A model generated the notes under the pieces. That model was not told where the DNA came from. It did not search any database and worked only from the letters and a program-made list of their open reading frames with translations. The translations under genes were made by a program, and so were the position numbers. From positions 1-64,000 of the forward strand of contig CANJYB010000020.1 in NCBI GenBank assembly GCA_947479085.1: a DNA stretch of 64,000 nucleotides, in the 5' to 3' direction. Within the stretch, counting starts at the first letter, position 1. Every line of letters starts with the position of its first letter. This document shows positions 21,980-34,600 of this stretch, in pieces. This stretch comes from Bacteroidota bacterium. Lineage in GTDB: Bacteria; Bacteroidota; Bacteroidia; 2-12-FULL-35-15.

Positions 21980-23281
21980 ATGAATATTTTAATACTTGGT
22001 TCAGGAGGCAGAGAACATGCCTTTGCCTGGAAATTATCCCAAAGCCCTAAATGTACTAATCTTTATATTGCACCCGGAAATGCAGGCACCTCTGCATTCG
22101 GAACAAATATCGCGGTTTCTCCTACAGATTTTAATGCAGTAAAAAAAATTGTTTTATTGCACCAGGTAACCATGGTGGTGGTGGGACCGGAAGACCCGCT
22201 TGTAAAAGGCATTCATAATTTTTTTATTAACGATGAAGAACTGAAACAAGTTGCAGTGATTGGGCCACAGGCCGATGGAGCACAACTCGAAGGAAGCAAG
22301 GATTTTTCCAAACAGTTTATGTTCCGGCACAAGATACCAACCGCGCAATACCAGACATTTACTAAAGAAACATTAAATGAAGGATTAGCATTCCTTGAAA
22401 CACTTTCTCCTCCCTATGTTTTAAAGGCAGATGGTTTAGCTGCAGGGAAAGGCGTAATAATTCCAACTACTTTGGCAGAAGCAAAAAAAGAGCTTTCGGA
22501 AATGCTCGCCAATGCTAAGTTTGGTAATGCTTCATCAAAAGTGGTAATAGAAGAGTTTTTAAAAGGAATTGAACTGTCAGTATTTGTTTTAACAGATGGG
22601 AACTCCTATAAAATACTTCCGGCAGCAAAGGATTATAAGCGAATTGGTGAAGAAGATACCGGCTTAAATACCGGGGGAATGGGCGCTATCTCCCCTGTGC
22701 CTTTTGCAGATGAAGCATTTATTAAAAAGGTGGAAGACCGTGTAATTATCCCCACCATCAATGGCTTGAAGCAAGAAGGTATTACTTACAAAGGTTTTAT
22801 TTTTATCGGTTTGATGAATGTAAATGGAAATCCACAAGTGATAGAATACAATGTACGTATGGGCGACCCCGAAACAGAAGTAGTGATTCCAAGAATAAAA
22901 TCGGATTTGCTGGATTTATTCTCCGGGGTTGCTTGCGGTAACTTAAATGAAAAAACCTTTGAAGTAGACAACCGGTTTGCTTGCACGGTTATGTTAGTTT
23001 CCGGTGGTTATCCGGAAGATTATGAAAAAGGAAAAGTAATCACAGGATTGGAAACTACTAGGGAAAGCTTAGTATTTCATGCCGGAACCAGTGAAACCAA
23101 GGATTCCAAATCAGAAATTGTTACTAACGGAGGCCGTGTGATAGCCATCACTTCCTATGGTGACACCATGGATGAAGCTTTAGTAAAATCTTTTGCCAAT
23201 GCCGAACGCATTAATTATGAAGGGAAATACTACAGGAAGGATATTGGGAAAGATTTGAAAAAATATTTTGAAAAGGAATAA
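21980..23281 (+). CDS. purD: phosphoribosylamine--glycine ligase
   Basis: [22 protein letters not shown]-grasp, [12 protein letters not shown]. Confidence 0.95.
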   Translation: MNILILGSGGREHAFAWKLSQSPKCTNLYIAPGNAGTSAFGTNIAVSPTDFNAVKKIVLLHQVTMVVVGPEDPLVKGIHNFFINDEELKQVAVIGPQADGAQLEGSKDFSKQFMFRHKIPTAQYQTFTKETLNEGLAFLETLSPPYVLKADGLAAGKGVIIPTTLAEAKKELSEMLANAKFGNASSKVVIEEFLKGIELSVFVLTDGNSYKILPAAKDYKRIGEEDTGLNTGGMGAISPVPFADEAFIKKVEDRVIIPTINGLKQEGITYKGFIFIGLMNVNGNPQVIEYNVRMGDPETEVVIPRIKSDLLDLFSGVACGNLNEKTFEVDNRFACTVMLVSGGYPEDYEKGKVITGLETTRESLVFHAGTSETKDSKSEIVTNGGRVIAITSYGDTMDEALVKSFANAERINYEGKYYRKDIGKDLKKYFEKE

Positions 23282-23321
23282 AAATCAGAACAATATTATC
23301 ACCTGTTCTGGTAAATAAAAA

Positions 23322-23356
23322 CGCCTTGCATTAACTAAAATGCAGGGCGCTTTTTT
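23322..23356. terminator. hairpin terminator
   Basis: CGCCTTGCATTaactaaAATGCAGGGCG followed by T-run. Confidence 0.7.
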
Positions 23357-23372
23357 ATAAAAAAGGAAAAAG

Positions 23373-23564
23373 TTAAGCCAGTTTATTATTTACTTTGGCT
23401 TCCTTGTTATATTTAGCTTGCATACCTAACCAGGTAATAACCAAGGAAACAATTACCAGCCAGAAAAATAGATTGGCAGCAAAACCTACATGTTTCATAA
23501 TTTGAAAAGTCCATTGAAAAAAACTTCCAATTCCGTAAAATACATCTGTCATATTCATAATCAA
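23373..23564 (-). CDS. small conserved membrane protein
   Basis: 63 aa with one TM segment in a sensible intergenic location; coding-like but short. Confidence 0.6.
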   Translation of the reverse strand: MIMNMTDVFYGIGSFFQWTFQIMKHVGFAANLFFWLVIVSLVITWLGMQAKYNKEAKVNNKLA

Positions 23565-23725
23565 TAAATTTTAGTGGCTCAAAAATACTAATATTATTTA
23601 TACGAGCTCTACTTTTTTTAACCTAATTTTAACCACGAAATACTTAGTAAAAAAATCCTTTTCTGTGAGATTGATTCTGAGGTATTTCCTTTGGTAAAAG
23701 AAAAAGCAAATAATAATCTGTTCGA

Positions 23726-24709
23726 ATGTTCATAAGGTTTTTTAAAAACAATAACCCATCCTATTTTTTCATTTTACCTGTTTTTGCTTTGGTTTTCTGG
23801 ATAGTTGCATTTTTACATCCACCTGTTTTAGTTAGTTCGCATTCCACCATATTGTTTGATGCTTTGGCGAAATACATCAATCTTATTCCATTGGTTGGAA
23901 CTTCTGTTTCTTTTTTGCTCGTTATTGCCGGTTCCTTTCTCATCAATTTTGTAGTAAATGAAAACGAGATTACCGACAGAAAAACATTTCTTCCTGCATT
24001 GTTTTACATTGTTATCATGAGCAATAATGAAGCAATGCTAGTGTTTCATCCTGCTATGCTGGCAAACCTATTTATTATTTTTGCCTTGCACAAAATGATG
24101 AATGCTTACCGTAAAAACAGTGCATTTTCAGAGGTATTTGATGCTGGTTTTCTACTTTCAATGGCTTCTGTTTTTTATTTCCCTTCTGTTATTCTTTTTC
24201 CGGTACTTGGTTTTGGATTATTCATTTTCAGAACTTTTAACTGGCGAGAATTGTTCGTTTCCTTTTTGGGTGTTTGTGTTCCTTATTGCTTTGTGGTTAC
24301 TTATTACTTCTGGAATGATAGCCTTATGGATTACTGGAATGATAAACTTGCTTACTTTATTTACCACGAAAGGCCCTCTTTCGATTTCTCTTCTTCTTTT
24401 TATTTTCTTCTTTTTACCGGTGGTGTTATTGCACTGTTATCGTTCAGCAAACTGTCTGCTACCGTATTATTGGGGTCACAAAAAACAAAAAAAAATGTAT
24501 TGTTCTTTATCTGGTTTTTTGTAATTTGCATAGGCTCCTTGTTTCCTGCACCCGAACTGTCATCTCCCTATTTTGCAGTACTCGCCATTCCGTTTTCGGT
24601 ATTTGCTACAAACTATTTTTTTAATATGAAAAAGGAAATATGGGGCGAATTTTTTTTTCTTTTATTTATTGCTTCCATTTTAATCAACGATTTCGCAAAG
24701 TATTTTTAA
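23726..24709 (+). CDS. multi-pass membrane protein (DUF6427-like)
   Basis: 327 aa, about eight hydrophobic segments; family name from memory. Confidence 0.65.
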   Translation: MFIRFFKNNNPSYFFILPVFALVFWIVAFLHPPVLVSSHSTILFDALAKYINLIPLVGTSVSFLLVIAGSFLINFVVNENEITDRKTFLPALFYIVIMSNNEAMLVFHPAMLANLFIIFALHKMMNAYRKNSAFSEVFDAGFLLSMASVFYFPSVILFPVLGFGLFIFRTFNWRELFVSFLGVCVPYCFVVTYYFWNDSLMDYWNDKLAYFIYHERPSFDFSSSFYFLLFTGGVIALLSFSKLSATVLLGSQKTKKNVLFFIWFFVICIGSLFPAPELSSPYFAVLAIPFSVFATNYFFNMKKEIWGEFFFLLFIASILINDFAKYF

Positions 24710-24752
24710 CTTTGTAATCATTAAAAGATTTGACATTTAATTTATATATAAT

Positions 24753-25448
24753 ATGAAATTTGGAGTAGTTATTTTCCCGGGGTCTAATTGCGACCAGGAC
24801 ATGATTTATGCATTAAAAAATATAATGAAGCAGGAAGTGGTGGAATTATGGCATAAAGATACCGATTTGAAAGGGTGCGATTTTATAGTACTTCCGGGAG
24901 GTTTTTCTTACGGAGATTATTTACGTTCAGGTGCCATTGCCCGTTTTTCTCCCATCATGGAAAAGGTGATTGAGTTCGCGAATAATGGCGGATATGTATT
25001 GGGAGTATGCAATGGTTTTCAGATTCTTTGCGAAGCAGGGTTAGTTCCGGGGGCATTGATGCACAACGATGAACGAAAATTTATCTGTAAAAATGTTTTT
25101 ATCAAACCACAAACTTCCACGGCTTTGATAACTGCTTCCATTCCTGAAAAAAGCGTACTTAAAATTCCGATTGCGCATGGTGAGGGAAAATACTATGCCG
25201 ACACAGAAACATTAAAGAAAATGAATGAGAACGGACAAATCATTTTCCGTTACTGTGATGAAAATGGCAAGATAACCGAGGGCGCTAATCCTAACGGTGC
25301 AACAGATAATATTGCAGGGGTATGTAATGCAGGCAAAAATGTTTTTGGAATGATGCCTCATCCGGAGCGTGCGGTTGATGAAGAGTTGAGTAATACTGAC
25401 GGGCGATTAATTTTAGAATCTATTCTTTCATTGGTTACCATCAACTAA
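24753..25448 (+). CDS. purQ: phosphoribosylformylglycinamidine synthase subunit PurQ
   Basis: VVIFPGSNCDQDM, GVCNGFQILCEAGLVPGAL. Confidence 0.94.
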   Translation: MKFGVVIFPGSNCDQDMIYALKNIMKQEVVELWHKDTDLKGCDFIVLPGGFSYGDYLRSGAIARFSPIMEKVIEFANNGGYVLGVCNGFQILCEAGLVPGALMHNDERKFICKNVFIKPQTSTALITASIPEKSVLKIPIAHGEGKYYADTETLKKMNENGQIIFRYCDENGKITEGANPNGATDNIAGVCNAGKNVFGMMPHPERAVDEELSNTDGRLILESILSLVTIN

Positions 25449-25466
25449 ACAATAAATCTATTTAAT

Positions 25467-25509
25467 AAAAAAAGTCCTGCTTTGATAATTCAAAGCAGGA
25501 CTTTTTTTT
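25467..25509. terminator. bidirectional hairpin terminator
   Basis: AAAAAAAGTCCTGCTTTGataattCAAAGCAGGACTTTTTTT. Confidence 0.85.
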
Positions 25510-25526
25510 ATACACTTTCAATTAAA

Positions 25527-28337
25527 CTATTCGACTACAATTTGTTTAACTGTTTGATTTTTATCATCAGATAAGATAAACATATATATTCCTTTTCCGT
25601 AACCACTTACATCAATGGTTTGTGAAAAATTACCTGATACATTGGCAATGGCTTTTTCGTAAACCAATTGGCCAATAGCATTGAATAATTTCAGTTTATA
25701 GTTTTTCTTGCTAGCGGCAAAAAATGAAATACCAAATACCCCCTGATTAGGATTTGGGTAAATAACCAAAGAACCACTTTCAGTCATTTCATTTATACCT
25801 AGATTAGTAACATTCAAACCGGAAGAAACAACAGAAGGACAATTACTAAGTGTTACTATAACTGTATATGTTCCATTCTGAAGCATGGTATAGGTTTGTC
25901 CGGTAGCTCCCGGAATTAGTGTTCCATTGAGATACCATTGATTTCCGGTAGCTGCACTGGAAGTAAGGATAGAAAAATTTTGAGTAATCGTTGGTGTCGG
26001 AGGAACCGGATTTATCACTACCACTTTTGTCCCTAAAGCAGAAACACAACCTAAAGATGAAGTTGTGGTAACGGAATATGTCCCTGCCATTGCAGCAGTT
26101 ACTCCTGGTATTGATTGATTTTGAGTAGATGATGTAAACGAGTTGGGACCTGTCCAGCTATAGGTTGCTCCTGTAACTGCAGGTATTGTCATTGTAAGTG
26201 TGTTACCTGCACAAACCGGGGTATTAGCGGTAACAACCGGAGTAGTTGGAGTTGCATTTATTACCACTACAGTAGTATCTGGCTGAGAGGTACATCCTGC
26301 AACAGTAACGGTTAAAATGTAATTTCCTGCAAAAGCCAGTGTTGCCGGAGTTCTGATTGGATTCTGCAATGCGGAAACATAAGCAACAGGTCCTGTCCAA
26401 TGATAAGTTGCACCTGTTACTGTCGGGGTGCTAAAATTGATGGGCTGACCGGAGCATACCGGAGAATTGCTACTGGCAACCGGAGTGCCGGGAGCAGGAT
26501 TAACCGTAATGTAATTTGTTTGGGTACTCGAACCACTTCCAATTGTATTTGTTGCTGTTAATGATACGCTATATGTTCCGGGAGTATTATATATCACTGT
26601 CGGGTTTTGCGAATTAGAAGTAGCGGGACTTGCACCTGTTAATGTCCACGACCAGGAAGTAGGAAAGTTAGAGCTTAAATCATTAAAAGTAACAGGTACT
26701 CCTGCACATACTGTAGTTGATGAAGTTGTAAAGTTGGCCACCGGTGGATTTGTAATTGCGCAAGGGGTTATCTGAAAAGAATAAATTTGAGTTTTTTGAG
26801 CACCACCGGCACCCATGTACATACCGGTATGCCAAAACGTAACTCCATCCGGATCAAGGTAGGTTTGTGAATAGTCTCCATCCCTGTTTACTCCTATTTG
26901 AGAAGCCGTTCCCGTATGTGCAACTGATTCTGTAACAGGTAATGTTCCAAGGGGGTCGCAAACCCTTCTTCCGGTATAATATAATCCCGGATAAGTATTA
27001 GTTGCATTCGATTTCATGTAACATAACCCTATTGAACCATAATCATCCATTGCAATACTTCCCATCCAACGGGTATCAGCATCAGGTGTATAAATTCCTT
27101 CCTGAAACATACTCCATACTCCTGTGGTTTGGTCCTGACGTAATTCACACCATTTAATGCTTCTTTGAGAACCACTTATCAGAACACCCCAGTTTAAAAC
27201 TACCGAGTTGTATCCACTCCAGGATTTCCATTGTGCTCTGAACATTAATGTCCCACCAATTCCATCTAACTTTGTGGTAGTCCCTGGTTGTACAATATCA
27301 TTCCAACCGGAATTATAAGCCGCATTAAAAGCAGTACATGCTACACTTCCACCTGAAGGTATTGTCATTGTTGGAGTTGTTGGCACCCAGTTTACAGTTG
27401 CTTTATATATATTCACAGCGTCACTAAATGTTCCTCCCCAACCATTGTCAGAATAAGAAAAAATAGGACAAGGAGTACCCGCAGGAGCTAAAGTTCCATC
27501 TCCGGAATCACCGGGTAAGGGTACAAAAAATGAAGAAGAAATATGTGGTGGATTAAATGTTTGGTATACCGAACGAGCTGTCAGACCCAGTAACATTTTT
27601 GATCTTTCAAAGGCAAATACTTTTTGCGCCTGATTAGAACACATGTAATAACCATCCTGCCAAACCGAGAATTTTAAATAATCAGGAAAAGCGGGAGATG
27701 TAAAAGTATAAGTATACCAAGCACCTGTTGGATCGGGTGTCTGTGAAATTGCAATGTATATTTTATTACCTGTCTGACCGAACTGACTCATGAACCAACG
27801 ATCAGCAGCTTTATCATACAAGCAGATTGGATCTCCATCATTGCTTGACAAAACCGTGCTCCATAAGTTACCAAGAGTTCCAGTTAGCAATGTGGTACCT
27901 GTTTTAGAGTAAACTTTAAAAGTAGTGGAATTAATCATTTGTATATAATGATTTGGTCCTACAGCCCCGGAAGGATCTAAAGGATAAAAGTTACCGTTTG
28001 ATTGCCCTGCAAAATTCTGAATGGGTGCTTTACCAGGTATTGTCCCCATTTCCTTTTGCATTGTTGCTTCATCATTTCCATAAGCCGCCCCATCTTTTTC
28101 GGGAGTTTTAGGAAATTTTTGAGGAATATTATAGTCCCTGTCTTCCATCTCGACTCCTCTCCATTTCTTTTTGGGTTCAGGTGTATTTACAGGAAACATT
28201 TCGCGCAAAGGCTTGGTTACGCCCACCTGCGAACAGGTAACGAACCCCGACTCCGGGATGTTCTTGTTTTTTGATTCCTGCGCAAACAATGCCCCCATCG
28301 AAAACAAACAGGTAATAATAAGTGTAGCTTTTTTCAT
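25527..28337 (-). CDS. secreted PKD-domain protein with T9SS type A sorting domain
   Basis: Signal peptide, PKD module, C-terminal YPNPNQGVFGISF...GKGIYMFILSDDKNQTVKQIVVE. Confidence 0.87.
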   Translation of the reverse strand: MKKATLIITCLFSMGALFAQESKNKNIPESGFVTCSQVGVTKPLREMFPVNTPEPKKKWRGVEMEDRDYNIPQKFPKTPEKDGAAYGNDEATMQKEMGTIPGKAPIQNFAGQSNGNFYPLDPSGAVGPNHYIQMINSTTFKVYSKTGTTLLTGTLGNLWSTVLSSNDGDPICLYDKAADRWFMSQFGQTGNKIYIAISQTPDPTGAWYTYTFTSPAFPDYLKFSVWQDGYYMCSNQAQKVFAFERSKMLLGLTARSVYQTFNPPHISSSFFVPLPGDSGDGTLAPAGTPCPIFSYSDNGWGGTFSDAVNIYKATVNWVPTTPTMTIPSGGSVACTAFNAAYNSGWNDIVQPGTTTKLDGIGGTLMFRAQWKSWSGYNSVVLNWGVLISGSQRSIKWCELRQDQTTGVWSMFQEGIYTPDADTRWMGSIAMDDYGSIGLCYMKSNATNTYPGLYYTGRRVCDPLGTLPVTESVAHTGTASQIGVNRDGDYSQTYLDPDGVTFWHTGMYMGAGGAQKTQIYSFQITPCAITNPPVANFTTSSTTVCAGVPVTFNDLSSNFPTSWSWTLTGASPATSNSQNPTVIYNTPGTYSVSLTATNTIGSGSSTQTNYITVNPAPGTPVASSNSPVCSGQPINFSTPTVTGATYHWTGPVAYVSALQNPIRTPATLAFAGNYILTVTVAGCTSQPDTTVVVINATPTTPVVTANTPVCAGNTLTMTIPAVTGATYSWTGPNSFTSSTQNQSIPGVTAAMAGTYSVTTTSSLGCVSALGTKVVVINPVPPTPTITQNFSILTSSAATGNQWYLNGTLIPGATGQTYTMLQNGTYTVIVTLSNCPSVVSSGLNVTNLGINEMTESGSLVIYPNPNQGVFGISFFAASKKNYKLKLFNAIGQLVYEKAIANVSGNFSQTIDVSGYGKGIYMFILSDDKNQTVKQIVVE

Positions 28338-28688
28338 AGATTAGAATTTATAAATTTTTGAATTGCGAATGTATGACTTAATTTTTAAAAAAGTGAAGTG
28401 AAAACCAGTAAATTAGATGAAAGCCATCATTTTGTAGACAATGGTATTATTCATTTAAGCGGGAGGTTTTTTAGAAAAAAGAAATCTGTTTGAATTATAC
28501 ATTTTGATTTTTTTTAAAAACTTTCATTTTATTTATGGAATTTTGACAAATCTTGCATCTACCTATTAGTTTAACCTTAGAAGTTGAACATTTCGTCATA
28601 CTAATAGTAAACTAAAAATACTCACAGCTACTTGCATCTGCAATTTTATTAGCAGACGAAACATGCATGAGAGTTAAAAAGAAAAATT

Positions 28689-31600
28689 ATGAAAAGAAAA
28701 AAAACGTTTCTCATCGCCATCTTTGCTTTAGCAAGCATAATAGGCGCTATCACTGTAATGGGGTTTAAAGGAAATTTAAAACAAACCCTCCTTATTTTCC
28801 CGAAAGGAAGTACATACACAAAAGAATGGAAAAAAGTGGATTCACTTGTTTCGAGAGGCTTGAATAAAAGCGCGCTGGAAGTGGTGAATGGAATCTATGC
28901 GAAAGCCAAATCCGAAAACAATGCTCCCCAGTTTGTAAAAGCTATTATCCACCGCATGAAGCTGGAACAATACATGGAAGAATATTCGCTTGAAAATGCA
29001 TTAAACAAATTGGAGAGCGAAGTAAAAGAGGCCCGCTATCCGGTTAAGCCCGTTCTTCAATCGATGCTTGCCGAAAGCTATTGGCAATATTATGAGAACA
29101 ACCGATGGAAATTTTATAACCGTACCGAAACGGTTAATTTTAAAAACGATGACATCACCACTTGGGACTTAAAAACCATTTTTTCTCAGGTGCTCAAAAA
29201 TTACAATGCTTCTCTTGAAAATGCAGATAGTTTAAAACGCACCCCTCTTAATATATATGACGATATTATTTTAAAGCAAAAGGAATCCAGAAAGTTCAGA
29301 CCTACCTTATTTGATTTTCTTGCCCATCGTGCTATTGATTTTTATTCGAACGAAGAGCCTGATATCGAAAGACCTGCCTATAAGTTCGAACTCAGTTCCG
29401 AAAGTTATTTCTGGAAAGATGAAGATTTTGTAAGGCTTAGGATAGAAACAAAAGACACGTTTTCATCAAAATATTTTGCCATAAAAACGATTCAGGAACT
29501 CATTGCATTTCATCTGAAAGATGAAAATCCCCAGGCTTTAACTGATGCAGATTTAAAACGTTTGAAATTTGTAAGAAACAAATCTGTTTCTGAAATTAAG
29601 GACAGTTTGTATTTATCCGCTTTGCAAAACCTGGCAAAAAAAGTGGAACCTTTTGATTTACAAAACCAGTTGAAAAAGCCGGATGCTGTATATTGCAGTT
29701 CAGCAGATGTAAATTATGAAATTGCAAAATTTTATAATGAAAAAGGAAGCAAATATAATCCGCAGCAATCGGAAGAAAACAAATGGTGGAAGAAACAGTC
29801 TGTTGAAATATGTAACAATGTCATCAAAACATTTCCGGCAAGTGATGGAGCAAAAAACTGTGAAGCACTGAAAGCTGATATTACTGCCCGCAATGTAGAT
29901 TTTATTACGGAAAAAGTGAACCTTCCTAATCAACCATTCCGTGCATTGTTAACTTATAGCAATATAAAAACAGCTTATGTACGCATAGCGGAAATGGACA
30001 TTGACAAATACAACAAGGTGATTTCAAAAGATTATGGTGAACCAATGATGAAGGAGTTTTTAAAACTCACAGCAATTAAAGAATGGTCAGTGGAACTTCC
30101 GGATGACGGAGATTACCAATCTCATTCTACAGAAATAAAAATTCCGGAACTTCCACTTGGGCATTATATACTGCTTATCGGGAGCGATAAATCATTTTCC
30201 TATAAAAGCAACGGGATAGCTTATGCTCATCTCTGGGCTTCAAACATCAGTTACATTAGCCGAAGAATGACCAATGGGAGTTACGACTTCTATGTTCAAC
30301 ACCGTTCAACGGGTGTTCCATTGGCGGGGGCAAAGGCTCAAATCTACTATCAGAAATACAATTATCTGACAAGGCAATACGATTATGTAAAAGATGAAAA
30401 ATACACAGCAGATGAAAACGGGTATTTTAATGTACCGCCTACAGCAGAATACCGAAATTTTACAGTTGACTTTACTTACAAAGCAGTTTCTCCTTTCACT
30501 GATGCTCTCGACCATTTACAGACGGAGAACGCGATATATCAATACAAGAATGGAACATACAATGTGGAATACCCTAAAACCTTTTTCTTTTTAGACAGGG
30601 GCATTTATCGTCCGGGGCAGACCGTTTACTTTAAAGGCATAATGCTTTCGATACATGGAGAAGAAAACAAAATTATGCCCAATACTAAAACAACAGTAAC
30701 ATTTTATGATGTAAATTATCAGAAAGTTTCTTCGCTTGATTTAACTACCAATGAATATGGTACGTTCAGCGGCACCTTCACAACTCCACAGGGAGTAATG
30801 AACGGACAAATGAGTTTGAATAACGGAAGTGGAAATATTTATTTTTCGGTAGAAGAATATAAGCGACCAAAATTTGAAGTGAGTTTTAATCCGGTGAAAG
30901 GGAGCTACAGGCTGGATGATAGTGTGAAAGTAAACGGAAATGCAAAAGCCTATTCAGGAGCAAGAATAGACGGGGCAGAGGTAAAGTACCGGGTAGTTAG
31001 AAATGCTTCTTTCCCTTATTGGTGGTATTGGTGGAGAGGATATTATCCCACTTCAGCAGAAATGGAAATCACAAATGGGGTAACTAGCACCAACGATACA
31101 GGAGCTTTCTTTGTAAATTTCAAAGCTATTCCGGATTTATCAATTCCTAAATCCTATCAGCCTACCTATAGTTATACTGTTTATTCGGACATTACAGATA
31201 TTAACGGAGAAACGCATAGCGGGCAGACCAACGTAAGTGTCGCTTATACCGCTTTAAATTTATCCGTTGGTGTTCCATCTTTGCTTGAAAAAGAAAGCAA
31301 GGATGCTTTTGCTATTTCCACTACAAATATGAGTGGTGAGTTTCAGGGGACACAGGGGAAAGTAGAAATTTATAAATTAAAACAGCCGGATAAAACTTAC
31401 CGTTCGAGGGCATTTGCAAAACCTGATAAGTATATAATCAGCAGGGAAGACTTTGAAAAATCTTTCCCGAATGACGAGTACAAAGACGAAAACAATATGT
31501 ATAAATGGCAGAGAGGTGAAAAGGTATTGGAAAAAACATTTACCAATACTTCTTCTGCAACCGTTAATGATAAAGGAGTTTCAATAGAAAAAAATGTGTA

Positions 31601-34600
31601 CGACAGTTTACGGATTACCAATCTGAAAGCATGGAAACAGGGAACGTATGTTATGGAAACGCATACAAAGGATAAATATGGTGAAGATGTAAAAGCAATT
31701 AATTATTTCACGGTATATTCCAATTCAGGCACGGAAGTTCCTGGAAATGAAATCAACTGGTTTAATCAACTTACCACCAAAGCTATTGAACCGGGTGGGA
31801 AAGCGCAGTTTATAATCGGAACAAAAGAGGAAAATGTGAAAGTACTTTATGAGATAGAACATAAGGGAGAGATTGTGAAAAAGGAAATCATTACTCTAAA
31901 TAAAGAGCAAAAACTAATTGAAATCCCTGCAGAAGAAAAGCACCGCGGTAATTTTTGTTTTCATTTATCCTTTGTAAAAAACAATCGTTCGTATTCTCAG
32001 ACTGGAACTGTTATAGTACCTTATACCAACAAAGAGCTGGATATGGAATTTGAAACCTTCCGCGATAAATTGCTGCCCGGACAACAGGAGGAATGGAAAA
32101 TAAAAATTAAAGATAAGAAAGGAGATAAGGTAATGGCTGAAATGATGACGGCCTTATACGATGCTTCACTGGATGCTTTCAAGCCAAACAACTGGTATTT
32201 TAGTCTTTATAATAGTTATTATTCTTCTTTGTATTGGGATGGCAATGCGGGCTTTGGTACCGTAAATGCACAATTATTTGCTGTGGATTGGAACAAATAC
32301 CCGGTGGGAGCATTTAGATATTATGATAAATTAAACTGGTTCGGATACATCAATGGATATTATAGTCGAAATGATTATGACATGGATGGAGATGGTTATA
32401 ATTACAGGGGAGCATTGGGTGGTGTTATGGCTAACGCTCCCCGGGCTCAAAACATGATGGCTTTGGAAGAAAAAGTTTCTGAACAGGATGAAGGCGGAAG
32501 CAAAGACAAGGAAAGAAATTATAAAAAGACCAGGAAGATTTCTGCCAAAGGAGATACGGGAGCATCTTTAGAAGATGTCACCACTGCCACCACAGAAGTA
32601 ACAATACCTAACGCCACTGCTGCTTATAGCTGGAGTGCAGGTGACAAAGAAGGGAAAGAAAGTGGAAGAGAGGACTTATCAAAAGTAAATGCACGCAGTA
32701 ATTTTGCTGAAACAGCTTTCTTTTATCCTCAAATGGAAACAGATAAGGACGGAAATGTAATTGTAAAATTCACCATTCCTGAATCGCTGACCAAATGGAA
32801 GATGATGGGTTTTGCACATACCAAAGATTTAAAATATGGTATGATTGAAAAAACACTTTTTACCCAGAAAGATTTAATGGTAGTGCCAAATGCTCCAAGG
32901 TTTTTCAGGGAAAACGACAAGATGGAATTCAGTACTAAAATTTCAAATCTCTCTGATGCAGACATGACGGGAAGTGTGCAGGTATTCTTTTATGATGCTA
33001 CTTCTATGAAAGACATTTCTAAACTTGTAATGGCTCCCATTTCCTATGAAGGGGCTCAAGGCATAAAGTCTTTTTCTGCAAAAAAAGGATTGAGTACCAC
33101 AGCAAACTGGAACATTACTATTCCTGAAGGTATTGGTGCCATTACTTATAAAGTAGTGGCTAAGGCTGGTAATTTTAGCGATGGCGAGGAAATGGCATTG
33201 CCGGTTTTAACCAACAGGATGCTGGTAACAGAAACATTGCCATTACCAATAAGAAGTACAGAAACAAAAACATTCAGGTTTGATAAGCTGATTTCTCAAA
33301 GCAATGGTTCTTCAACTTTACGAAATCACAAACTTACTTTGGAGTTCACTGCCAACCCTGCATGGTATGCGGTGCAGGCGTTACCTTATTTAATTGAATA
33401 TCCTTATGAATGTGCGGAACAAACCTTCTCTCGCTTTTATGCAAACAGCATTGCTTCACATATTGCTAATTCGTCACCTAAAATAAAAGCAGTATTCGAT
33501 TCCTGGAAAAACACTCCCGATTCGAAAGCACTATTATCTAACCTGGAAAAGAACCAGGAATTAAAATCATTGATGCTGGAAGAAACACCATGGGTGGTGG
33601 ATGCAAAGGATGAAACGGAACGTAAGAAGCGCGTTGCTCTTTTATTCGACTTAAATAAAATGAGCAATGAAATGGCAAAAGCAATGAAGAAGTTGCAAAA
33701 GATGCAAACACCGAATGGAGGTTTTCCATGGTGGGAGGGAATGCCTGATGACCGTTATATTACTCAGCACATCATTACCGGAATGGGACACTTAGATCAT
33801 CTTGGCGTAAAAAACATTCGTGCGGATGTTCCAACATGGAACATGGTGAATGCCGGTGTGAAGTATTTAGACAATAGAATTCGTGAAGATTACGAATGGG
33901 TTTTGAAATACGATGCCAAACACATTGATGATAATCATTTGAGTTATTTGCAGATTCAATATTTGTATGCACGCAGTTATTTTAAAGATATTCCTGTTGA
34001 CGGTCGCAACCAGAAAGCCTTTGATTATTATAAAGGACAGGAGAAAAAGTACTGGCTCCAAAACAGTTTCTATATGCAAGGCATGATAGCATTGGCATTG
34101 AGCCGTTATGATGATAAAATAACTGCCACAGGTATTATGAAATCATTGAAAGAAAATTCATTGAACAACGAAGAGATGGGAATGTACTGGAAGGAAAACT
34201 ATGGTGGATATTATTGGTACCAGGCACCAATAGAAGCACAGGCATTGTTGATTGAAGCGTTTGATGAAGTGAGCAATGATAAAAAATCAGTAGATGATTT
34301 GAAAGTATGGCTCTTAAAATCAAAACAAACACAGGACTGGAAGACCACTAAAGCCACAACCGAAGCCTGTTATGCTTTGCTGTTAAGAGGAACAGATTGG
34401 CTGGCAACTGAAAGTAACATCGAGATTTCGTTAGGGGATATTAAAGTGGACCCAAAGAAAATGCCTGATGTGAAGCAGGAAGCAGGAACAGGATATTTCA
34501 AAACTTCGTGGAGTGGTAGCGATATAAAACCAAATATGGGAAATGTTACCATCACTAAAAAAGATGAAGGAGTAAGTTGGGGCGCTTTGTATTGGCAGTA